NCBI RefSeq assembly: GCF_019175285.1
Contig: NC_056529.1
Coordinates: 18,906,278-18,970,277, forward strand
Length of the DNA: 64,000 nucleotides
Direction of reading: 5' to 3'
Source of the DNA: Sceloporus undulatus
Lineage: Eukaryota > Chordata > Lepidosauria > Squamata > Phrynosomatidae
Of the stretch, positions 41,602-50,856 are shown piece after piece. Both the position numbers and the translations under genes were made by a program. Every line of letters begins with the position of its first letter. Position 1 is the stretch's first letter. A model generated the notes under the pieces. The model saw only the letters and a list, made by a program, of their open reading frames with translations. It was not told the origin of the DNA and made no database searches.

Positions 41602-44520
41602 TCCTCTTTTCCTTTATTGTATGGTTTAAAATTTGCTAAGGGTCAAGTGAAATAGTCGCTCGTCTATTTTTGTCATCTTGGAATCTGCATCCATCGCCCA
41701 TTTGTGGGCGGCAAACAGAGGGGTACAAAATGGGGCATGGGTTGCCATTGAAGCCAATGGAGCTTAAATATCGCCCATTTTCTGCTTTCACACAAGGAGG
41801 TTGGAAGCAGATCCCCTGTGAAAACGGAGGAGCGACTGTAGTTTCAAAGCCTGATTTTGGCCCAAGGGTTGCTAGTTGGCCACCTCTGACTTAAGTTATA
41901 ACAAATAGGCTTTTGGTTTATGTGATAGATGGCTACCCAAAGATATTGATTTGCGTGCTTTAATGTGTTTTTCCTTTTTCAGCTTGCTTCCATGAGGCAG
42001 CGTCGTGTGGATTTCTATCTAGCGGCCATTGAGACAATGCTGGTGGCTGTTGGCGGAAGGAACGAAAATGGGGCACTTTCGTCGGTCGAAATCTACAGTC
42101 CCGAAAAAGATGCATGGTCCTTCGTTGCAGGCTTACCCAGGTGAACAGGATGTACAGTATATTGGGGAAAAAGCATCCATCATTGTTGTTGTAAAAGAAC
42201 ACAATTTCATTTTCCTATTAGAAGTTTTAACATTCAGGATTTTGCTTGTCAACTCTCACTCTCATCCATGGTTACAATTGATGTTTTGCCAAGAGTCTTT
42301 TGAAATTAAGCCAAACACTGCATGGAGTAATATGCTGCTAAACCTTGCCCTTTGGCATGGATGGGCAAAGGGCAGTCTTTGCAGTCCATGAAGCACTAGA
42401 GCTGTTTTTGTGCCCTTCTGGTAATGCACAGTTAGTTGAAGTCTTTAAAATGATCAAGGAAAATGCATTGAAAGCATACATGCATAAAATGAGGGACCAT
42501 TTTAACACTGGTGCATTGCATGTAGTCTTTGCCTGCTTGCTTAAAATGATTTAGTATTTCATGACGTTTGTATACATGTGTATTTAAGATATTTCTGGAT
42601 TGCCTCCACAAGGGCCCCCAAGGTGATGAATGAGTAAAAGTAAATAAAGCAGTACAAATATTAAAAAGAAATTAAAATTGCAATACTGCTTTAAAAATTA
42701 TTTCAAAATCCTAAAATACAGTCAACAGAGAACAATTTCAAACACTGAAAGCTACGAGGAAAAGTACTACTTTAGGTGGCCTCTGGAAGCTCAAAACAAC
42801 TTCCTTGGGTAGCTCCATAATTGGGATGCTGTTACCGAGAAAGACCTATTATCAATTCTGTAATCATTTCTGCACTGCAGAAATAATCCAGGTCGACACC
42901 ACTTGTAAGTGCAATGGTACAATGCTGTGGAAATCTGGGATTTATAGTTTTGTGAGATGTTTATCCTTCATTGTCAGAGAGCTCTGGTTCCCACCAAACG
43001 ACAAATCCCAGGACTCCATAGCACAGAGTCATGAAAAGTTAAAACAATGTCAACCTGAGTTATCTCTGCAGAGCAGTTGCAGCCTGAGATAAGCTTTACT
43101 GGTGGCAAAAATGCACCAGATGGTATGTAGCAGAGAAGCATTCTAGCCTTTTCAGCCTTCCTCCAAGGATATTGATAGAAGTGTGCTCTTAATAAACCCA
43201 ATTCTACCCAGACTATCCCTTGCTGGCAATTCAGTTCCTCACTGTAGGCTGAATGAGGGCAAAGGAAGGTGGGCTCCGAAGGTGTTTATAGTGCAGAAGC
43301 AAAGAAAATCAACATGTGCAGACGTGACCCATCTCTACATACCCATAGCTGTGAGCATTAAATCATGTTCTAGGATGAGCAATTCTCCTTTGACTTTTTA
43401 AAAAACGTGGAGTGTTACAGTGAGCCATTAGTATCCAATGGAGGTTGGTTCCAGGACTCCAAAATTCATGGATGCTCAAGTCCCATTAAATACAGCGGTG
43501 TAGTAAAATCGTATGCCTTATTTTTTAAAAATGGCAAATTCAAGGTTTGCATTTTGGATTTTTTAAAAAAGAAAAATCACATAATTTCAAGCCATGCATG
43601 GATGGTTGAATCCATAGGTGCAGAACCCATGGATATGAAAATCCAACGGTGCTGCCATTCTGACTAGTAGCTCATTATGGCCTCATGGACTTACCTAAAG
43701 TCATTTTGCTTTTTGGAATTTATATTTTAAAAGACTGAATATTTTCAAGCTGTGGACAGTTGAATCTCCAGATAAAAAAATCTGTGGCTATTGAGCGCTG
43801 ATTGTATTTTTGAAACCACAAGTAGACTTTCGGTTGTTTTCAGTTTCAACACAAGAGGGTAGGTAGTGTGGCCCATAGTTGGTTGCGATGCATCTTCAAA
43901 ATCGGACCTTTCCAAGTTTCCCACCTTGATTGACCATATCCTTTTCTTCTGCTTCGTGTCCTAGGTTTACCTATGGCCACGCCGGTGCTGTCCACAACGA
44001 ATTTGTCTATATCTCCGGAGGCCACGATTACCAGATTGGTCCCTATCGCAAAAATCTGCTCTGCTACGATCACCGTACAGACGTCTGGGAAGAGAAGCGG
44101 CCGATGATCACCGCTCGCGGCTGGCACAGCATGTGCACCCTGGACGACAGCATCTACTCCATCGGTGGTAGCGACGACTACCTCGAAACCATGACCCGCT
44201 TTGACATTTTGGGCGTGGAGTCCTACAGTCCTCAGTGTAACCAGTGGACGAGAGTGTCCCCTTTGCTGCAAGCCAACAGCGAATCCGGAGTGGCCGCGTG
44301 GGAAGGCAAAATCTACATCCTTGGGGGCTACAGCTGGGAGGACACGGTCTTCTCCAGAACCGTCCAGGTGTACGACAAAGAGAAGAACAAGTGGCACAAA
44401 GGGGCAGACCTACCCAAAGCCATCGCCGGGGTTTCGGCTTGCGTGTGCGCCTTAAAGCCCAGATCCGAGGACAGGAAGAAAAGGTCGAAACCAAAACGGC
44501 ATCAGGATCAGGGAAGGTGA
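37641..44520 (+). CDS. KLHL36: KLHL36, Kelch-like BTB-BACK-Kelch adaptor of CUL3 ubiquitin ligase (complete)
   Basis: Coding exons 37641-37700, 39192-40265, 41983-42140 and 43965-44520 join to 1,848 nt, giving 615 residues (human: 616). Order of parts: short N-tail; BTB domain about residues 45-112, with the typical [26 protein letters not shown] and FLYG blocks; BACK domain about 147-249; six Kelch blades from about residue 297 to the C-terminus, seen as repeated GG doublets (LLFVGGE, FIFIAGG, LVAVGGR, VYISGGH, IYSIGGS, IYILGGY). In this family the BTB-BACK part dimerises and holds CUL3, and the propeller binds the protein to be ubiquitinated. No substrate can be read from the sequence. All frames and splice phases agree, and there is no break. 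It lies between COTL1 (divergent) and USP10 (tandem), as in human 16q24.1. Confidence 0.97.
38018..38065. repeat. (AAT)n microsatellite
   Basis: About fifteen AAT units in KLHL36 intron 1. Confidence 0.95.
38325..38713. mobile_element. MITE with ACTGTATATACTCATGTATA-type termini
   Basis: Copy 4 of 4: TACTGAATATACTCATGTAT at the left and TAGTCAAGTATATATGGTA at the right. Confidence 0.9.
38745..39078. mobile_element. Two nested palindromic MITEs before KLHL36 exon 2
   Basis: Outer arms: CCCACGGGAAAACGGGAGTT, AAACACGATTTCAAG (about 38,751-38,785) are mirrored by CTTTAAATCATGTTCAACTC, CTGTTTTCCCACAGGATCAC (about 39,030-39,070). Inner element (about 38,819-39,006): GGGAGTTTATCACACCG...CACGTGATAAACTTC with inner arms GTTAAACCGCAGTTAAAGCG, GAGAAA / TTTCTCCGCTTTAACTGTGG, TTTAAC. 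Confidence 0.85.
39192..40265 (+). CDS. KLHL36: KLHL36 coding exon 2 (BTB, BACK, first Kelch blade)
   Basis: 1,074 nt, 358 codons, open throughout. The acceptor CTTTATTGCAG precedes GTG TAC (VY), the same junction as in human. The upstream in-frame TTG is intronic and is not the start. It carries the whole BTB and BACK domains and the blade LLFVGGE...[20 protein letters not shown]. The donor is AAG-GTGAGC after CNQWIK. Confidence 0.98.
41060..41450. repeat. GC-rich unclassified repeat-like block in KLHL36 intron 2
   Basis: CpG words (CCGCAACAACTGCACGC, GCGGCACGGCACAGCGCATG) and the end GTGTATACCAAGCCCCTA. It may belong with 32,330-32,700. Confidence 0.4.
41569..41600. repeat. (GT)n microsatellite
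   Basis: About sixteen GT units in KLHL36 intron 2. Confidence 0.96.
41983..42140 (+). CDS. KLHL36: KLHL36 coding exon 3 (Kelch blade)
   Basis: 158 nt, phase 0 in and phase 2 out. The acceptor is TTCCTTTTTCAG and the donor CCCAG-GTGAAC. It encodes [20 protein letters not shown] then [16 protein letters not shown] up to FVAGLPR, one Kelch blade with its GG doublet. It aligns without gaps to human KLHL36. Confidence 0.97.
42868..43086. mobile_element. Palindromic MITE, CTGCAG type, full length
   Basis: TTCTGCACTGCAGAAATAAT...GGGATTTATAGTTTTGTGAG is mirrored by AAACGACAAATCCCAGGACT...CTGCAGAGCAGTTGCAGCC. In KLHL36 intron 3. Confidence 0.88.
43418..43805. mobile_element. Tigger/pogo-type MITE plus a second right end
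   Basis: ACAGTGAGCCATTAGTATCC, GGTTGGTTCCAGGACTCC...GGATGGTTGAATCCATAGGT to about 43,650. Then AAAGACTGAATATTTTCAAG, CAATGAATC-like words give another right end near 43,800. Confidence 0.75.
43965..44520 (+). CDS. KLHL36: KLHL36 coding exon 4 (last Kelch blades, stop)
   Basis: 556 nt ending in TGA at 44518-44520. The acceptor is CTTCGTGTCCTAG. It holds the last Kelch blades ([45 protein letters not shown]) and a lysine/arginine-rich tail ([15 protein letters not shown]), which is also basic in the human protein. The codon junction AG-G (Arg) with exon 3 is in frame. Confidence 0.98.
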
Positions 44521-44631
44521 CAAACTGGGTACAACCTCAACCTTGGAAAAACCGAGTATGCATAACAAATGTCGTCATTGACATCATATTGACATCATAC
44601 CTTCTTCTTGGAGAACAGTTTTGGAAACGTC

Positions 44632-44637
44632 AATAAA
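44632..44637 (+). terminator. Candidate KLHL36 polyadenylation signal
   Basis: AATAAA 112 bases after the KLHL36 stop codon, within GTCAATAAAGCT. It may be a proximal site. A further AATAAA-type word follows near 44,873, so longer 3' UTRs are possible. Confidence 0.45.
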
Positions 44638-44963
44638 GCTATTTTTCCCACCATTTGGGCACGGGAATTTCCACCTGATCACTTTTCCCCAACTTCTCTG
44701 ATCAAGGGAGAGGTATTTGGATGTTACCCGTATCCGCATACAGCCTCCAGATGTGATTGCTTTGGTTGTTTCCATCGTTGCTGTTATAGGACAAAGCCTG
44801 TTAGGAGAAATCGTGAAACATCAGCACAAAAGGTGGCTGCAGAAGATAAAGACAACTTGTATTGAAGGCAAAGGAATAAACTGAGAGAGTAGAAAGAGGG
44901 AAGTTATGCTCAAACCTGCAATGGGATTAAATTTAAGCTGGTCCTCATTTTAAGTTACTATGG

Positions 44964-45340
44964 AATTTATCACACTGGGGCTAATTTCAGCACTAAAGAG
45001 AGATTAAAGTGCATTTAATGCATCCTGCAAATAAAGCGAAAGCGGTGAGTAATTACTAAGGGGTTTATCACACTGGGGCTAATTTCAGATATTAGAAAGA
45101 TATTAAAGTGCTTTTGCATCCTGCAAATGAGGCGGAAATGGCGAGTTATTGCACGAATGATTATCAGATGCAATTGCGCAAATAAAGTGATATCGGGAAC
45201 GCATTGTTGCTGAAATCCCAAAACTAAAAAGATGTGCGTTAATGCTTCTTTGTGGCCGCTTTAATGGCGGGTTTTGTGCGACGTCGTGTGGAATCGTTGC
45301 GCGTAATTATGTGATTTTCTCCTTCGTGTGATAAACCCCA
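44964..45340. mobile_element. GTTTATCACAC MITE, inverted relative to 36,154, with a duplicated end
   Basis: TTTATCACACTGGGGCTAAT occurs at 44,969 and again at 45,065. The far end is CTCCTTCGTGTGATAAACCCC at about 45,320-45,340. The interior is the inverse of 36,154-36,440. Confidence 0.85.
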
Positions 45341-45810
45341 AAGTCTGTTACCTAGAACTAGGGGCCTTAAGTCTTAGTTGTTCCTTTTTGACCACCGACA
45401 TCCTCTTCCACTATTTTGGAGACCTTGTTCCTTTTTTCAACCCACATTCCCTGCTTGTGACTATTGGATATTACCTCCTACTTCATCTTTACCATGACTT
45501 TAAATGGCATTTTGATGGGAGTCTAAATTGCAAGGTGTGGACCTTTGCCTCCAGACAAAAGTGTCGATGTGTGTGTGTGTTTTTAACAAGTTTTCGAAAG
45601 GTTTTGTACCATTTTTATGACCTATTTTTGCTAATACTTAGAGCTCGAAACTTGTCTTTTACAGTGTATTATTTACTCTTTCATGTCTCTATGGCTGCGT
45701 AATGATAGTCCAGCCCTTTCCATCTAAGGGTTTGGTAAGGGCTGTGTGTTCGTTCTCCAACCTGTTTGTGTAGCTTTGTTGTGAAATCTTTATGCTCCTT
45801 TAACATTGCC
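45341..45810. other. KLHL36-USP10 spacer, no feature recognised
   Basis: Possible distal 3' UTR of KLHL36. A 124-codon plus-strand open frame (45,328-45,702) has no recognisable protein content. Confidence 0.35.
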
Positions 45811-45973
45811 ACACTCCACAATTAACGCAGTTTGATGCCTCTTTTAACCGCCCTGGCGCTGTCTATTGAAATCTTGGGATTTGTAGTTTGTTGTGGCAAA
45901 CTATAATTCCCAGGAATCCAGAGCTTTGAGCCATGGTTGTTAAAGCGGTGTCCAACCGCATTAATTCTGCAGC
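45811..45973. mobile_element. Palindromic MITE, CTGCAG type, internally shortened
   Basis: CACAATTAACGCAGTTTGAT...TTGGGATTTGTAGTTTGTTG is mirrored by AACTATAATTCCCAGGAATC...GTTAAAGCGGTGTCCAACCG. Confidence 0.87.
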
Positions 45974-46010
45974 CGTTATCAGTCAGTAGGCATTTGCAGT
46001 TTAGGGGAAG

Positions 46011-46240
46011 GTAGTGTGGTGCAGTGGTTTGAGTGTTGGACTAGGACTTTGGAGACCAGGGTTCGAATCCTGGCTCCTCCATGCAAACCCATTGGCTGGA
46101 CATTGGGCAAGTCACACTCTCTCAGCCTCAGAGGAAGTCAATGGGAAACCCCCTCTGAAGAAACTTGCCATGAAAAACCCCGTTGTCGCTTTTCCTTTGG
46201 GTCCCCATAAGTTAGAAACAACTTGAAGGCATGCAATAAC
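46011..46240 (+). mobile_element. tRNA-headed SINE, full length
   Basis: The best copy: head GTAGTGTGGTGCAGTGGTTT, B box GGGTTCGAATCC, CTCTCTCAGCCTCAGAGGAA, GAAGAAACTTGCCATGAAAA, tail CCCCATAAGTTAGAAACAAC. Confidence 0.93.
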
Positions 46241-46426
46241 AGGGAATTCATTAGCATCCATATTCTTTGCTTGTCGATTTCATGTAGAATGAAGCATTTT
46301 TATTGTTTTAACACAGCCGGAGTTGACTGCTTTTATAAATTGGGTTTCCTTACTAACATGAGCCTATGGCGGTTTTTTAAATTGTCCTCCTTCGTTCTGT
46401 TTGGGAAATAGGCTCTCCGGTCGGAT

Positions 46427-46909
46427 ATTCGGTTCAAAAAGGACATTGAGAACCTGGAGCCATGTGTCCAAAGGAGGGTGACTAAAATGGAGAAGGGTCT
46501 GGGAACCATGAAGCCCTATGAGGAAGGGCTTAGGAGCTGGGGATGTTTAGCCTGGAGAAGAGAAGGTAAAGAGGGGATATGAGAGCCATGTTTAAATATT
46601 TTAAGGGATGTCATATTGAGGAGGGAGCAAGCTTGTTTTCTGCTGCTCCAGAGAACAGGACACAATGGAGCAATGGATGGAAAGTACAGGAAAAGAGATT
46701 CCTCCTCAACATTAGGAGGGACTTCCTGATGGTTAGAGATAGCAGAAGATCCTGCCTTGGAGGTCTTTAAGCAGAGGCTGGATGGCCATCTGTCAATGGG
46801 GATGCTTGGATTGAGAGATCCTGCACGGCAGAAGAAGAAGAAGGGGTTTGGACTGGATGAAGGCTCTTCTTGGGGTCTCTTCCAACTCTATGGTTCTTTG
46901 ATTCTTTGG
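46427..46909 (+). mobile_element. CR1 LINE, 3' portion
   Basis: Plus frames include [20 protein letters not shown] and [12 protein letters not shown]-like words of the CR1 ORF2 tail, then TCTTCCAACTCTATGGTTCT at the 3' end. Internal indels present. Confidence 0.92.
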
Positions 46910-47039
46910 GGTTTAACCAATGAAGCATTTGCAAGGAAACTGCTTGTTTTTCAGGAACCTGTGAGTTTAGCAAAAGCGTCTGATGATGTTGACGCATGTG
47001 CTTAATACGTTTATAGTTGCCTGCTGCTCCTAATGGAAC

Positions 47040-47400
47040 TTCTGCTTTGTATCTTCCCTGTTGTTATTAATAATTAATATTTTATTATTATTATTATTGT
47101 TTCTATTTCAGAGAGACACTGGCATAAAGACATCAGTTAAAACACACAAAGCAGTTTAAAAGGACAAATAAGACCCATACATATTTAAAAAAAGCAATCC
47201 ACATCTATTTTATTTAGAATCCCATCATTTAATTTAATCTAAATTACAATCCTCAATCTTGCAAGGATTATTGCCAGGATGACAGGGTTAAAATAAAAAC
47301 GCAATCAGATTTATTGATGGCTAAAATCACTGGACAGAAATCTCTCTCTATTTAAAAGATGATGATTTAAAACAAGAAAAATAAACTCTTCCATTCATTC
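47040..47400 (-). mobile_element. Probable LINE 3' fragment with ATT repeat
   Basis: (ATT)n at about 47,080-47,098 beside AT-rich DNA. Clade cannot be told. Confidence 0.3.
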
Positions 47401-47760
47401 TTCCAAAGCATGCCTACTGCATTTCTACTGCGCCTGCGCAAAAGGAGAAGCCGAGAAGGTGCCCTTTGCGCACGCGCAAAAATATTCCTTCCATGCTGCT
47501 TTTTTAAAATCCGCCCCTAACCGTGTACGCATGCGCGGGCGGCCTCACGCGGTTGGAGAAAAGCCGCCTATTTTTTTACGCCTGCGCAGTAAGCCCGAAG
47601 ACGCGCATGCGCAGTCACACATCGTCCCTTTCCACTCCCAGCCATTCCCTTTCAGCACACAATGATCTATCTCAGTTACAGCTCCGGAAAACGGACATGC
47701 GCAAACGAGCTCTCCTCTCTTTCTCCCCTCCACTCCAGGAGCCTAAGCAACTGCAGCTGA

Positions 47761-48000
47761 AGGGAGCCGCGCATGCGCAATATACGCATCGGGGCGTGGC
47801 GTGAGCCAGAAAAAAGGCTGAGGGCGGCCGCGCATGCGCAGTATCATCAACGCCCGAGCTTGGGGGGCGTGGCTGGGGCGCGAGCGTGAGGCAGAAAAAA
47901 GGCCGAGGGCAGCCGCGCATGCGTAATGTACTCAACGCCCGAGGTTGGGGAGGCGTGGCGGTGAGACGGAAAGGGGGCGAGGCCTGTTCCGCGCATGCGC
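47761..48000 (+). repeat. Promoter minisatellite carrying NRF1-type palindromes
   Basis: About three diverged tandem units. Each runs GCCGCGCATGCG, CAACGCCCGAG, GGGGNGGCGTGGC, GTGAG, then GCAGAAAAAAGGC-GAGGGC. Units begin near 47,766, 47,827 and 47,912, with spacings of about 61 and 85 bases. Each unit brings one GCGCATGCG palindrome and one GGCGTGG box. Confidence 0.75.
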
Positions 48001-48055
48001 ACGGGCCCCGCCCCGCCGCCGCCTGTCTGTCTGTGCGCGAAAAAGGAGACACAAG

Positions 48056-48085
48056 ATGGCGGCGGCGGCGGCTCCTGCATCGTGA
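48056..48085 (+). other. Short upstream ORF in the USP10 leader, overlapping a YY1 word
   Basis: ATG-(GCG)4-GCT-CCT-GCA-TCG-TGA encodes MAAAAAPAS. Its ATG is the one inside AAGATGGCGGC. It ends 79 bases before the USP10 ATG. It acts as a uORF only if transcription starts upstream of 48,056, which the sequence does not settle. Confidence 0.4.
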
Positions 48086-48164
48086 GGAGGCGCTGAGGGG
48101 AAAGGCCGACCGCGCCGCCGCTTCCTCCTCCTCCTCCTCGGGAGAGGAGCCTCCGGGGAGCGCC

Positions 48165-48185
48165 ATGGCGGTCCATAGAGCTCAG
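48165..48185 (+). CDS. USP10: USP10 coding exon 1 (start codon)
   Basis: Seven codons, MAVHRAQ, in the strong start context GCGCCATGG, ended by the donor CAG-GTAAAA. Human USP10 also splits after seven codons (MALHSPQ). The reading frame is open far upstream, but that stretch is promoter and 5' UTR, so this ATG is taken as the start on homology and context. Confidence 0.95.
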
Positions 48186-50813
48186 GTAAAAGGCAGCCCC
48201 TGTGAAGGCCAGGCCTGGCTTCTTCCTTCTCCGCGGGGCGGGAACACGTTGCCTGGCCGCTTCCTTCGGGCAAGGCCTGGGCCTCCCTCGGCCTCATTCA
48301 TTCGCCGAAGGAGGAGGAGGAGGAAGGGCCCCGAGATACAGACTATTGGATCGCTTTCTCTCCAGGGATCTCTGGCGGAGGCTGGCCTTAGAGCCGCCCT
48401 GGAGGCGCCTAGAGAACGCGCCTTTGGAAGCTCTGAGCCAGGCCCTTCTCTTGCACTTTCTCCCCAGGGACCTCTTGCTCCTTCGGGCCTAGAGCCCTAG
48501 AGAAGGAAGGCGCTTCTCCGCATCCGACGGTGATGCGGGCCTTGGACCATAAACGCCCCTCTCTAGGCCTCCGGGGCAACTCCGCCAGAAGCTGCCCATA
48601 GAGGCCCCAGACAGAGAGGCCAAAATCAAGCCGCTTCGGGTCACTTTGGAGGGATGCTGCTTAAGAGCGGGCCTTTGGCGCTGCTTCCAGCCTCTGAAAT
48701 GCAGCATTGAAACAGCTTACCTCCAAAGTGACCCGAAGCAGCTTTCTTTGGGCCTCTCTCTTTATTTGGGCCCAGAGTCACTCTTCTTCTTTGGTAGCGT
48801 GAGCCCAGCCTCCTCCCCCCGATGCCTCAGTCTCACCATCTTGGCTTCCAGGAGGAGCTTCTGCTCCATCTGCTCAAGGACCCATTTGTCTGTCTTTTTG
48901 GCCATCCGCAGCCCCTTCGTCCCTCTGGGTTGTCCTTCTGCCTCATCCATCCACAGTGATGGGGATACAATGGCTTGGAGGAGTCCAACTTTAGTCCTCA
49001 GTTGCAGATCTTTACTCTTTAGGATCTTGCCTAGTTCTTTCAAGCGCTCCCCTTCCTCTTCCTAGCTGTCTCCTTATTTCTCCTCTGCAATCTCAGCTTA
49101 AAATTATACACGTACACCACAAAAACCTAATTCCACACACCGTTCGTTGCCAAAAGGTTCCTTCGTAGTACATAATACATATCCACATACATACATACAT
49201 ACACACACATATACTCCTGGTTAATATCTTCTCTTGATCCACAATACCTTTAGTTCTGTCTGTGCAACCCTATAGTGATGTGATATACTAGCAGTGGTGA
49301 CCTTCAACTCTCTCGCTCCTTCTATTCCTTCAACTCATAGAATCGTAGAGTTGGAAGAGACCTCAAGGATCATCCAGTCCAACCCCATTCTGCCATGCAG
49401 GAACTCTCAATCAATGCATCCCCATTGACAGATGGCCATCCAGCCTCTGTTTAAAGACCTCCAAGGAGGGAGACTCCACTACACTCCGAGGAAGGAGTGT
49501 GTTCCACTGTCGAACAGCCCTTACTCTCAGGAAGTTCCTCCTAATGTTCAGGTGGAATCTCTTTTCCTGGAGCTTGCATCCATTGCTCCGGGTCCTATTC
49601 TCTGGAGCAGCAGAAAACAAGCTTGCTCCCTCCTCAATAGGACATCCTTTCAAATTTTTAAACAGGGCTCTCATATCACCTCTTAACCTTCTCTTCTCCA
49701 GGCTAAACATCCCCAACTCCCTAAGTCAATTTCTCCTCTTCCCAATTGCTTTCCCTTCATCTGACTTCCTCATCTCTCCCTTTTTACTATTTCACTTTCT
49801 TCGTTTTCTACGTTGAATTATGTATTTCTTCCCTAGTCGTCATTTTGTTTTCTTTATGTTCAACTGTAAGCCTGGCTTTGCACTTTCTTTGGCCTCATAC
49901 AGACAGGCCAAAATAAAGCTGCTTTGGGTCACTTTGGAGGCATGCTGTTTAAATGATGCATGCGTCCTAAGAGGCCGGAAGCCACGCCGAAGCCATGCTC
50001 CAGTCCTAAGGACTAAAGCGCAACTTGGGACACATGCATCATTTAAACAGCATACCTCCAAAGTGACCCGAAGCAGCTTTATTTTGGCCTGTCTGTATGG
50101 GACCTTTGTTGTCCTTCCTCAGTAGTTGTTCTAGGTCTTTGATTTTTCCTCGCTGTTAGTATGGTGTCTTATGCATATCTAACATGGTTGATGGTCCTCC
50201 TCTCTTCGCTCCTTTTCCTTCTGAATCTAACCCTGCTCTTACAGCTCAAATGAATTGATTTTCTTTTTATCTTCTTTTTTCACTGCCCAGCTCCTACATT
50301 CGTACACTGCGGTGGGAAATACAATTCCTCGTATGATCTTAACTTTAGTACTCAATTGTATGTCTTTACTCCTAAGGAGCTTGACTAGTTCTTTCATGGC
50401 TGCCCTTCCCATTCCTAGCCCTCTTATGTCTTGACTGCAGCCTCCTTCCTGATCGATATTTGATCCAAGGTGACTAGAGTTAGGTCTCCTGAATACTGTA
50501 CGTTGTTGGTATTGAATCCCATTGATTCAGTGGCTCTGTTCTTGCTAGGACTGTTAGTTGGATTTTGGCCTTAAGCTGAGGAAGAAATCTCTGGCCTCGG
50601 TCTAGTTGCTAGTTCCAAATGGAGTTAGGCCTCCTTGAATCAGTTACTGAAGGAAAGTCAACACTTATGGAAACTTCATTGATCCAATGTGTTGCTTTTT
50701 GTCAGCTGCTTCATTGCAACCAACAGTAGGATGTAGAGCCCCTAACTCCATATTATATATATATATATATATGAATGAGACCAAGGGGGAGAACTGTAAA
50801 ATATGTGTGTGTG

Positions 50814-50856
<43 letters not shown>

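Larger units (their letters stand above)
47420..48520 (+). promoter_or_regulatory. USP10 CpG-island promoter with clustered NRF1-type sites
   Basis: This is the only strongly CpG-rich stretch in the window, set in AT-rich flanks. It holds palindromes GCGCATGCGC at 47603-47612, 47769-47778, 47830-47839 and 47991-48000, near-copies at 47526-47537 and 47915-47924, and related TGCGCNNGCGCA-type words at 47429-47440 and 47467-47478. These match the known NRF1 consensus. Three GGGCGTGG / GGCGTGG boxes (Sp/KLF-like) alternate with them. A canonical YY1 word, AAGATGGCGGC, lies at 48053-48063, about 110 bases before the USP10 start, the usual place just after a start site. There is no TATA box. Confidence 0.85.

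Noticed and set aside
45328-45702. 124-codon plus-strand frame after KLHL36
   Set aside because: It begins inside a MITE end and has no recognisable content.
46011-46090. tRNA gene (B box GGTTCGAATCC)
   Set aside because: The B box is the promoter of a SINE. The cloverleaf is not kept and the SINE body follows.
47886-48164. 93 codons open in frame upstream of the USP10 ATG
   Set aside because: It is promoter minisatellite and GC-rich leader. Human USP10 starts at the matching MALHSPQ, and the start context at 48,165 is strong.
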